Shown here: in pieces, positions 46,901 to 58,400 of the stretch
Layout: every line of letters starts with the position of its first letter
How positions within the stretch are numbered: position 1 is the first letter of the stretch
Assembly (NCBI GenBank): GCA_039000515.1
Contig: JBCFYV010003508.1
Location: forward strand, 49,579,611 to 49,643,610
DNA from: Timema cristinae
Lineage: Eukaryota > Arthropoda > Insecta > Phasmatodea > Timematidae
Direction: 5' to 3'
DNA length: 64,000 bases
The notes under the pieces: model-generated
The model's input: the letters and a program-made list of their open reading frames with translations, nothing else
Told to the model about the DNA's origin: nothing
The model's database searches: none
Position numbers and translations under genes: made by a program

Positions 46901-47084
46901 AATCGAGTGACTTAGAGAGACTTTTTTAATAACAGGTTATTTGCTATAGAGCACTATGATAAATCATGGTTTGAATTAGGAGGGATAACCAGCACACTTA
47001 CCTTAGTGATACTGGAGTAGAAATTAGTTTATTGTGGTTATTTAAATTACTTCAAGATGTTACTCTTTGTGTTGGGTTTCCCTC

Positions 47085-47200
47085 CCTCCTTCCATACAAA
47101 TGCAGGTAGATTACCTGTAAAATGTCTCATTCATCCCTACTGCATTAGAGTAATTGTTATATATGCGTATAACCTGAACAGGTCTTGAGACGCGGTGAGA
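47085..47200 (+). mobile_element. SINE-B 3' fragment
   Basis: TTCCCTCCCTCCTTCCATAC and ATGCGTATAACCTGAACAGG, then TTGAGACGCGGTGAGA, mark the 3' half of the family. Confidence 0.55.
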
Positions 47201-47424
47201 TATCGGAGACAATTGGAGGATGTTGCAGGTTACCCATGAGAGACTTTGAAGGAGACCACCGAGTAGTGGTAGCAAAGTTGAATGTGAACAAAAGAGAAAG
47301 AGGAAATAGGAGAGAAATGTTTTGCTGAAGTGAAAAAAAGTAATACCTAAGAAATAAATAGGAACGACTATATATGATGTGGTAATCAGAGAGAATAATG
47401 GAACAAAATACACCTCGGTGGCAC

Positions 47425-47625
47425 GAGAGGTAAGTATGATGTGGCAAGCAGTTCTTTTAGGAAGTTGTGTTGCGCGTTTCATACTCCTCCCTGATGAGTT
47501 CCGATAGAATGAAACCTGGGTCAGGGGATTGGGCACTGACAATCGACTTTCTTCAAGAGGCGACCATTACCACTTTGTCCAGTCGCAGCAGTGTAAAGTG
47601 TGAACTGTGTTCTTCTTTCCATTGT
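47425..47625. mobile_element. Foldback MITE-D copy, partial
   Basis: It has GATAGAATGAAACCTGGGTC, CTTTCTTCAAGAGGCGACCA and GTAAAGTGTGAACTGTGTTC in the same order as the right half of the element at 41340. Confidence 0.65.
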
Positions 47626-49303
47626 AAAAGTCATGTTTGACCCGTTTATATAACAAAATAAAAATTTGTAGATTTTCTAAATTCAGAAAATTGATTTTAT
47701 GGGGGCTATCCTATATTATCTCTTGTATTTCTGATTCATCTTCATATGAATGTTTAGAATTGTTTAAATGTAGCAAAATAAAATATACTTTAATGTACCC
47801 TAATTACATTTGCATAAAGGAACACTAACAAATAAGTTTTATAACATAATTTAAAGGCTAAACTATTAGCATTTTGATTCACATAATCACACATTTATTT
47901 ATTTAAAACATTTATAAATCAATACAGTTGATTCAAAGTAATCACATAGAATTTATTAATTAATATATGTGACAATTTTTTGTTTGTTTTTCAGACAGAG
48001 ATTATGAAACGGCTAAACTCATTAAAATGTTCTTCCTTGAGCCTCCTATAATTATCCTGCTCTTTCAAAATATTATTTCTAACATCTAATAACATATAAA
48101 AATATTATAATTCATAAAGTCACATGCGCACAAAAGTATGTGAGTGTCATATCTTCGTCGTTCTGCAAATAAAGTTCCTGATATCTTGTAATAAACTTCA
48201 ATGTTTTAAACTTGAACACAATTAAGGCTGTGTGAAGATAAATCTTTCCTGACACTTTGTTCATTTCCATTCTCATTAGTCCTTGGCTGTTAATTTATCA
48301 ATGTGAAAGGGCAAACTCCCATCGTTTAAACTTGAAATAAAAAATAAAACTGATTAGTGACGAATTCTGTACAAGAAAATTCCTACATTCTCTTTTAATA
48401 AAGAAATAGTTTAAGTATATAACACTGAAATGCATCAAAGGTTCTTAGAATAATTATATTTTAGGTGTTAACCTATAACTTAAATATATTATTTTAAGTA
48501 TGGAAAATAACCTCATCTCTTGAATCAAACTTGTGTCCTCCGGTTCCCAAATGTAGCAGTACCGGAGCTCTTTGTTTGGGGCGGGGCGGGGGGGGGGGGG
48601 GGAGCGAGGGTTAAGTCCCCAAAACAGGAGCTGTCAATATTATTTCTAGCATTGAACTCTTCTTGAAGGAATTCAAAGTGTTTAAAACAAAATTGTATTT
48701 ATGTATGTTGCCAAATAGAATATTTTATATATTTTCATTTACCCTGGATTTAAAAATCATAATTTTGGAACTCTCGACACGCGTTGTAGACAATCTCACT
48801 GTCACTCACCGGTTGGTGAACAGTTTTTTGTTTGTTTTTTTTAAGTCCAATTTTCATTGGAAAGGGGGCTATTAGAAAATACAAACGTATATTTGAAGCC
48901 AAAATTGCTAATATTTTACAATTTTATTGGTAATATCTATCAAAAATGACAGCTGTCGCTCTCATTACATGACGTACATGAAAGTATATCTAGTAACTTT
49001 TCTGGCTTCCTTCAAAGTTTGGACCATTTAGTATATAATGAGATTACTAATTTATCTCGAAGCTAATTACTGTGGGTAAAATCAGTGGTCGGCCTGAACT
49101 AAATGAAGGTTGAACTTTACCAAGCGTTTCCATATTTCTTTGATTTATTTCTAAGCTATAAAGTAACACTTGATTGTTATTACAATAGTAAAAAGTAAAT
49201 ATATGTGATTGATAATCTTTATCCAAGTGCATGGCCCACAGATAGGTGATTTAACTCAAGATGCTGCAAAGTGTGAACAGCTCTCAGATACGACGGACGG
49301 GGA

Positions 49304-49406
49304 CTAGTTGTGGTGAGTCCCCAAGAAGGCCCCACAGCTGGGACAGTAATGGTTGATGTTCTTACAGCTATCCGTGCAATACGGGATCAAGGCACAAGGG
49401 CAACAT
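49304..49406 (-). CDS. LITAF gene alternative last exon, form b
   Basis: Acceptor ATTGCAG, same phase and exactly the same length as form a. It encodes CCPCALIPYCTDSCKNIN, HYCPSCGAFLGTHHN and TAG. It is identical to form a at 25 of 33 residues. A candidate polyadenylation hexamer lies at 49144-49149. Confidence 0.92.
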
Positions 49407-52400
49407 CTGCAATCAAACATAATAGGTCTCACAGAAATCCTTTTAAATGGTAAAAGATCGAGGGGAGGATTATTGAAATATTTGTAACATCAGGGTACTG
49501 GCTGGTAAACCCCCAATAGGGGACCATTGGGAGGGGGGGGTTCAAACCCCTTCCCTCCCTCCCTAAAATTTTAGGAACAAAATATATATGGTTTTATTTA
49601 TAGTTCAAATATCAAAATTAAGATACAAGTACAAATCAGGGTGCTAAAAAAAACACTTCAGAAAGCTTCTAGAACTGTTTATCATTTAGAATGGATCTGA
49701 AAGAGAGAGGGGGTAATGAGGTGGACTGGATAGAACTAGCTCTAAATAAACACTTTTAACAAGTCAATATGCAAAATAACTTCGTGCCTTGATTGAAAAA
49801 TAGGTTTTATTCCTTCCAAGCTATTAAATTTTTTTTTTGTAGGTTTCAAGTGGGCTTCAGTTATAAGAGGATTTGACTTTAAAATTGACACACTTTTATT
49901 CATTGCTCTTCTTTGTAATCTATGAGAATGCCTCTTGGAAAAAAACTAATTTATTCAATATTATTAAACTTAGAATATTGTACAACAATATGACCTCTAA
50001 TTATTTTTAAAGAAAATTTAAATTACTTCAGGAAAAACATATTAAAGAATAATGCCAAGAATAATCACAAACATAACATTAATAGTGCAATGGCCCATCT
50101 TAGGTAAGGTAATAAAATAAGAAGTGCAATTCGCAAAAAACATACATGTAGTGAGCAAAATTAATTGTCATAAGCTCCTAGGTAGGCACCGCAACTTGGA
50201 CAGTAGTGGTTCGTGCTTTTGCAAGAGTCGGTGCAATACGGTATTACAGCGCAAGGCCAACATCTGCAAAAATACATGTGACATGTTAGCATTTGTTCAG
50301 TTTGAAATGTAACAGTGGAAAGAGGACAAGAGAGTAGTCCTTTACAGGGGTGGGTAAACGCTAGCAGTATTTACAACAGACATAGGCTAAGATACGTAAC
50401 CAACAGTAGTTTGGAATAAATGGTGGGCGGGGAGTTAATTGTTCTATAGGTGTGTAAGAGACCTTCAAGTGTTGTACAGGGTGTCACATTGAGCAGAAAC
50501 ATAAGACATTGGACAATAAATGTAAGAGAGACTAGGAGAGCATGTTAGCTCTCACCAGGAGAAACAGGATTAGGAATGAGATAGTAGAGATGGGAGGAAC
50601 AGATAACAGAAAATGTGCAAGTGAAAAACAACTGTTCCTTTTTTTATATGCTCAATGACCCTAAACAGTTAAAGAGGAATGCTCTCTGAGATCAAACAAA
50701 GATCAATCCTCTTGTCTACTTAACTATATCAACTTGAGGTGTAAAACAAATATATTATGTAATTTTCATTCAAATGGAATATAAGTTCAGCCAAACTTTA
50801 GAATTTGCAAAATTTCCAATATAAAGCTAACACAATGATTTATTTTAAATAAGCCATGCACACAGCTAATAATTTTGAACATTAATTAGTAAGATTTATG
50901 TATAAGTTGTTAAAGTAAAATGTCTGTGTACATGCAGTGCAAGCAGCTGAGAGAGAGAGAGAGAGAGAGAGTGGTAGGCCTATTGATAATTTAAATAGAT
51001 AAAATGAATTATATTTTTTGGAACAGTAGAACTCAAACATTATTTATCATGTATCAATTAATAAAATAACAAAGTTGAATTGGTATTAACTATTCAATAT
51101 TCTTTGATTTAAAATAGCGCACTTTATTTTATATTTATTATCAACAAAATAGCTTTGAAAAGGCTGCGTTAGGAATAACATTAATTATGTTGGTAAATTT
51201 ATTTTAATTACCTACCTGTGACAGTAAGTTACGATGCAACTTGATAGATTAATGGCCGTTCTATTGTAAAGTTTGTAAATAGGAGGGTTAATATAAACAG
51301 TCCATAAAAACTAAAGATTGACCACATTAATCATGTAAATATGGATGAGAACGATAGCATTTTGGAATAAATGTACCTGCATTTGTGTGGTGATATAGTG
51401 AGAAACCATTAAAGCAAAAAACCTTGGTACATTCGACTAGGGTTCGAAATCCAATCCTCCCCATCACTGCTAGAATGTACTTGCTGTATGAAAACATGGA
51501 GTTTTCTATTGGTTTCCTTTATTGCTTGTGAAAAGGCCCAAAGAGAAGCAACAAGAAGGTGATGTGCGATCAACAGTTTCATTCAAGCTGTGTCTCTGTT
51601 TGGCGATAGTGATTGTAAATAACTTACCACACTAGATTAACAATAAGCTTGAACTCCTGGTTTTAGACAGGATTAGACTCATTAGTCAAAGGGAGATAGA
51701 CCCGCCACGGGCCAACTAGAGTTTAGAGGGAATGTAAGTTGAGGTACGTGGGAAACTGTCTGTCACTGGCCACGGATCCTAAACACTTTGATGGATTTTG
51801 TTCAAACTTTATATCTAGAAACTATTATTTTGACCCTAGCTCCGATATTATGGGTAACTGTTATACTAATGAGTGATTTTTATAAAACCTGAAATATTCT
51901 AAAAATTGTTCTAAAGATTTTTCATGAATAAATAATTAAATATATTGGTTTTTCTAAAAAAAAACACCTATATTAAATTAGTAAAATTACTGAAGATTTA
52001 TTTTCGTTAATTTTCAATAAATGGATGTATAGAAGCTATTTGGAGTGGTCCTTGGCTGGCAGTTTTTGAAAATTAATTTTAGTTCCTTGCTATAGAAGAC
52101 TGCAGATGGTGGGAAGGTTGAGGGTCGGGTGTACTAAGGGTGGTTTTATATTCTCCCTCTACACAAATGTGGGTAAGCTTCCTCTAAAATCTGGTCTTCC
52201 TCATCCTTAACACATTAGCCTAACTAGTTCATATACTTACAGCCCGAATAGGTAGTAAATGGTAAGGCTAAATAAAAAAATAACCATTGTATAAAACGAT
52301 ATTCTTGTAGGTCCTGTTATTCCAAACTATTTCCCCCAAACACTAAATGTGTGTGAATGTAGAGAGATAGAGAGGTGATTGATGTTTTAGGCACAGTAGA

Positions 52401-55400
52401 TGTGTGTGAATGTAGAGAGAGAGAGGTGTTGTTTGAGGCACAGTAGATGTGTGTGTGAATGTAGAGAGAGAGGTGTTGTTTGAGGCACAGTAGATTGTGT
52501 GAATGTAGAGAGAGAGAGGTGTTGTTTGAGGCACAGTAGATGTGTGAATGTAGAGAGATAGAGAGGTGTTGTTTGAGGCACAGTAGATGTGTGAATGTAG
52601 AGAGAGAGGTGTTGTTTGAGGCACAGTAGATGTGTGAATGTAGAGAGAGAGAGGTGTTGTTTGAGGCACAGTAGATGTGTGAATGTAGAGATAGAGAGGT
52701 GTTGTTTGAGGCACAGTAGATGTGTGAATGTAGAGAGAGAGGTGTTGTTTGAGGCACAGTAGATGTGTGAATGTAGAGAGATAGAGAGGTGTTGTTTGAG
52801 GCACAGTAGATGTGTGAATGTAGAGAGAGAGAGGTGTTGTTTGAGGCACAGTAGATGTGTGTGTGAATGTAGAGAGAGAGGTGTTGTTTGAGGCACAGTA
52901 GATGTGTGAATGTAGAGAGAGAGAGGTGTTGTTTGAGGCACAGTAGATGTGTGTGTGAATGTAGAGAGAGAGGTGTTGTTTGAGGCACAGTAGATGTGTG
53001 TGTGAATGTAGAGAGAGAGGTGTTGTTTGAGGCACAGTAGATGTGTGTGAATGTAGAGAGAGAGAGGTGTTGTTTGAGGCACAGTAGATGTGTGTGAATG
53101 TAGAGATAGAGAGGTGTTGTTTGAGGCACAGTAGATGTGTGTGTGAATGTAGAGAGAGAGGTGTTGTTTGAGGCACAGTAGATGTGTGTGTGAATGTAGA
53201 GAGAGAGGTGTTGTTTGAGGCACAGTAGATGTGTGTGAATGTAGAGAGAGAGAGGTGTTGTTTGAGGCACAGTAGATGTGTGTGAATGTAGAGAGAGAGA
53301 GGTGTTGTTTGAGGGACAGTAGATGTGTGTGAATGTAGAGAGAGAGAGAGTTGTTTGAGGGACAGTAGATGTGTGTGAATGTAGAGAGAGAGAGGTGTTG
53401 TTTGAGGCACAGTAGATGTGTGTGAATGTAGAGAGAGAGAGGTGTTGTTTGAGGGACAGTAGATGTGTGTGAATGTAGAGAGAGAGAGAGTTGTTTGAGG
53501 GACAGTAGATGTGTGTGAATGTAGAGAGATAGAGGTGTTGTTTGAGGCACAGTAGATGTGTGTGTGAATGTAGAGAGATAGAGAGGTGTTGTTTGAGGCA
53601 CAGTAGATGTGTGTGAATGTAGAGAGAGAGAGGTGTTGTTTGAGGGACAGTAGATGTGTGTGAATGTAGAGAGAGAGAGAGTTGTTTGAGGGACAGTAGA
53701 TGTGTGTGAATGTAGAGAGATAGAGGTGTTGTTTGAGGCACAGTAGATGTGTGTGAATGTAGAGAGAGAGAGGTGTTGTTTGAGGGACAGTAGATGTGTG
53801 TGAATGTAGAGAGAGAGAGAGTTGTTTGAGGGACAGTAGATGTGTGTGAATGTAGAGAGATAGAGGTGTTGTTTGAGGCACAGTAGATGTGTGTGAATGT
53901 AGAGAGAGAGAGGTGTTGTTTGAGGGACAGTAGATGTGTGTGAATGTAGAGAGATAGAGAGTTGTTTGAGGGACAGTAGATGTGTGTGAATGTAGAGAGA
54001 GAGAGAGTTGTTTGAGGGACAGTAGATGTGTGTGAATGTAGAGAGATAGAGGTGTTGTTTGAGGCACAGTAGATGTGTGTGAATGTAGAGAGAGAGAGGT
54101 GTTGTTTGAGGGACAGTAGATGTGTGTGAATGTAGAGAGAGAGAGAGTTGTTTGAGGGACAGTAGATGTGTGTGAATGTAGAGAGATAGAGGTGTTGTTT
54201 GAGGCACAGTAGATGTGTGTGTGAATGTAGAGAGATAGAGAGGTGTTGTTTGAGGCACAGTAGATGTGTGTGAATGTAGAGAGAGAGGTGTTGTTTGAGG
54301 CACAGTAGATGTGTGTGAATGTAGAGAGAGAGAGGTGTTGTTTGAGGGACAGTAGATGTGTGTGAATGTAGAGAGATAGAGGTGTTGTTTGAGGCACAGT
54401 AGATGTGTGTGTGAATGTAGAGAGATAGAGAGGTGTTGTTTGAGGCACAGTAGATGTGTGTGAATGTAGAGAGAGAGAGGTGTTGTTTGAGGGACAGTAG
54501 ATGTGTGTGAATGTAGAGAGATAGAGGTGTTGTTTGAGGCACAGTAGATGTGTGTGTGAATGTAGAGAGATAGAGAGGTGTTGTTTGAGGCACAGTAGAT
54601 GTGTGTGAATGTAGAGAGAGAGAGAGTTGTTTGAGGGACAGTAGATGTGTGTGTGAATGTAGAGAGAGAGAGGTGTTGTTTGAGGGACAGTAGATGTGTG
54701 TGAACATAGAGAGAGAGAGAGTTGTTTGAGGCACTCACCCGATGAGGCACAGTAGAAGAGCAAACAGATGTGTCTTGGTAGCGTTCTCGTGCTCAACTCT
54801 CGTCTGCACACTGTGGTGACAAGAAGGACACTGGATGTTGCTAGGGTTGGGCCCCAGACCAGTTGCACCTCCCACAATCACTGACACAAGGTACAACACT
54901 AATTATTACACTACAAACTTAACACTAACTAATTACACACGAATACCATCACATGTGAAAATGGTGAGAAGGCTGGACCTCCATATATCTATTCCACTGT
55001 CCACTTCGCAATGACCTTGACCAAACATTTATTTAAATTGTGCATTGTGTTTCATAATCTACTCTAATTCATATTATGAGGGTAGTTGCTTAAAATTTGT
55101 CAAAATTCAACACCAGTGGGCAGTAGCAGTAAAACAAAAGTCGTGCGGGCTTAGACCTAAGATGCTCCTCAGGCAAACCAGCTTTCTAGCCTTGCTTTCA
55201 AGCTTTATATTAAAATAGTTCGAATTTTGTATTATGGAGAAAGGCGAAAATACCTGGGTGGACTAATGTTATGGTTTTTACCTTGTATACTTCATTTACC
55301 TTACCTTTATGGGTTCCACTATGGTGCAGTTTATAAGATAGGGCCATAGTGTAAACAGAGTGGACAGATTTATCTGTATGAATAGGTTTCAAAAGATAAT

Positions 55401-58400
55401 GTTAGGGAACCTTGAAATTACCAGCAGGAGAAATGAGATAATACATTTCAATTTCAAAATTATGTGACATTTCCAAAGAAAAATCAGCCTTGTTCGCAGT
55501 CGTGTTCTAGCTCCACAGAAAAAATTACCTTGGGTCCATCTTTGCTTCTGTAGCTATTATTATTATTATTATTATCACAGTGTCTTACTACCCGTTCGGG
55601 TTATACGCACTTACGCTAATGTGTAATGGTAGGGTGATTGTGAGATGAAATGGAGGACCTACAGTTTAACGTGGGATCCGAACCACGGTGGAGACCTGGC
55701 ATTCCCCACATTCACAAGTTGTGATTAATACACGTCTTGCCTGTAGCTATTGAATATATCTAGACTCAAAGTAGGTTGTTTTTTTAGCTTTTAGATGTTG
55801 AACAGAAAAATCACACAAAAAAAGAGACCTTATGATGAGAAGAAGAAAAAAAACAAAGTCTTAATATTTTTCTTAGGATTATTCCCAGAGTCGAGGCCTC
55901 GCCACAATAAAGAATTTCATGGCTGAATGCACAGATCTAATTAAACTATTTGTTCCTACTGAAGCAACATTTGATTAATTTTGGTCAAAAAAAAATGTTT
56001 TGCTATAAACTCTGCAAAAACCATGCCCTGTTCTCGCATCCCCCACATCTCCAGCTTAATGTTTAAAAACCCTCATGTGTGGCTTTGAATGTACCGTTAA
56101 TTGTTTTAGACTCCGATAAGATACTCTCCCCGGCATTGAGGTTGCTGGACATCAAGATAACCCTTCTTGGTGAGGTTCTGAAGAAACGATGCGAGCATTG
56201 GTGGACAACAGTAAGACTGGATTGTGTGAGGTTGGTATGATCTCAGACATCAGCATATATTACCTGTCCAAGTAACATTTCCCCGGGCTTAGTTTCTCCT
56301 GTGTTTTCATAGCAGGGGAAGAGGGTTGGTCTTTTTTCTATAAGGTAGTAACGAAGCATGTTTAGTACCGAAAAGACAGTTTATATTTGTACCCCCAGTA
56401 TATTACCAACAGCTCTCATCCCCCCATATACACCAGTGGTATCCACATACTTATGCTCTGTCCGGCAACGGGTGCGACCCCACGGGTGGGCCTATATACT
56501 GAGTCTGTTGATGGCCCTGTCCAGACCACTGTTGGTGGGCCGGCAGCCCAAAGGCCCCTCTGCTTTGAGCGTTTACGTAAACTAGAATATTATAACAAGG
56601 TTCATTTAGTTTGTGGACAAAACAAAAGCAGTGGACTTGACGGGAAGGTAAGACTCGCACAACACCGGGTATATTCTGTGCTAAGTTACGATTAGTCACA
56701 ACTACCAGCAACATGTCAGTGAAGGTAAGACTCGCACAACACCGGGTATATTCTGTGCTAAGTTACGATTAGTCACAACTACCAGCAACATGTCAGTGAA
56801 GGTAAGACTCGCACAACACCGGGTATATTCTGTGCTAAGTTACGATTAGTCACAACTACCAGCAACATGTCAGTGAAGGTAAGACTCGCACAACACCGGG
56901 TATATTCTGTGCTAAGTTACGATTAGTCACAACTACCAGCAACATGTCAGTGAAGGTAAGACTCGCACAACACGGGTATATTCTGTGCTAAGTTACGATT
57001 AGTCACAACTACCAGCAACATGTCAGTGAAGGTAAGACTCGCACAACACCGGGTATATTCTGTGCTAAGTTACGATTAGTCACAACTACCAGCAACATGT
57101 CAGTGAAGGTAGAACACTGTGGGGGGGGGGGGGGGGTGAAAGCAGGGGATCTACCACCACACACGTTAAAAATGTCCAATAAAACAAATAAATACTTATA
57201 AATGATAGGCTAGATGCTGTGTTGAGTTTAAGGGCTCCCCCTACCCCTTGGGAAAGTTCTGGGGGGTGGGGGGCACATCAGTATAGGGTGTTAGGGAGAC
57301 TTGTTATATTTATTTTTGTGAGTGTTTCAAACACACGGACATGACTCTCGCATAAGAGTCTGTCATGAACTATTCAAGACTAACAAGTTTGACTTATTTG
57401 GGTAGATCTCCACACACAATCCACTTGGTCGAGTGATTGGGGTGACTGACTAGTCTAGGAGACCAGATAAGGCATGTATCATAATTATAATCCTGATACA
57501 AAGATCAGTAGTGAGTTTAAAATGAGTTGTCCTAGGTTATTAGTTTCTTACCCAGTGATGTTTTGATATAGCCATCTACTAGTTAAGTTCACGTTAAATA
57601 CCTATCCAGGTATATTTAACATGACTTCTCATCCATCCTGACTTGTTTCTTGCAATCTATAAAGCCTTTTCTACCCTAGCCGAAGATCGAACCTGGCAAG
57701 TCTCTAGATAGCTGCTCTAGTGCCAAAATGTAGGTGTGCTTAGAGCAGGAGATGTAAAGTAATGTTTTCAACACACAAACTCTTTTTGACACGAATTAAA
57801 ACATAGATGGGCTGATAGGAATCCAATAGGTTGATGTAAGAGAAGTGTCTTATGTTGGTTGGTTTGAGGATGTTGAGAGGATGAGAGTGGATTGAGTGAC
57901 GGAACAAATATATGAAGGTAGAGTGGAAATATCCACAGCAGATTGCCAAGCAGAGTTCCCACATTACAGTGGGAATGTAGAGAGCGAGAATTATGAGCAC
58001 AAAAGACATTTTTTGTCCAAAATAAATTAAAGTGTTGCTCCGATAGAAAGCGAGAGTTTAATTTTCCTCACCTGGTGATTTCAACAATTGTTGAATATCT
58101 GTCATGAGCATGGCGGTATTATATGAGAAACTTTTCAAATGAAGAGAACAAGTTGTCATTAACTGTTGATATCAACAGGTGAAGAAAATTAAACTCTAGG
58201 TTTTTACTGGAGAATTCTTAGATTTTTTTTTTTTTGCACAAATATGTTCCAAGCCAGCCTCTTTGGTCAGCGAGAAAGTACCAATCGCTGTCAGGCCACA
58301 TGGCTTAAAATACAATGGCCTGTGTCTTTATCTGGAACTAGTTCGCTATTCTGTCTATGCTTGTAGTCTCTTACACACTTCGCCTGCAACCACTCTTTAT

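Larger units (their letters stand above)
43579..49303. other. Convergent intergenic region between mle and LITAF gene
   Basis: It holds the 3' UTRs of mle (plus strand) and the LITAF gene (minus strand) and AT-rich sequence. MITE fragments lie at about 46510-46800 and 47425-47625, a partial SINE-B tail at 47085-47200, and a G-run at about 48580-48602. No coding exon with splice sites or similarity was recognised; the short ORFs here look random. Confidence 0.6.

Noticed and set aside
52343..54877. Minus-strand ORFs of 787-844 codons
   Set aside because: They are read through the 47 bp minisatellite. Only the beginning overlaps real LITAF exon 2, in the wrong frame.
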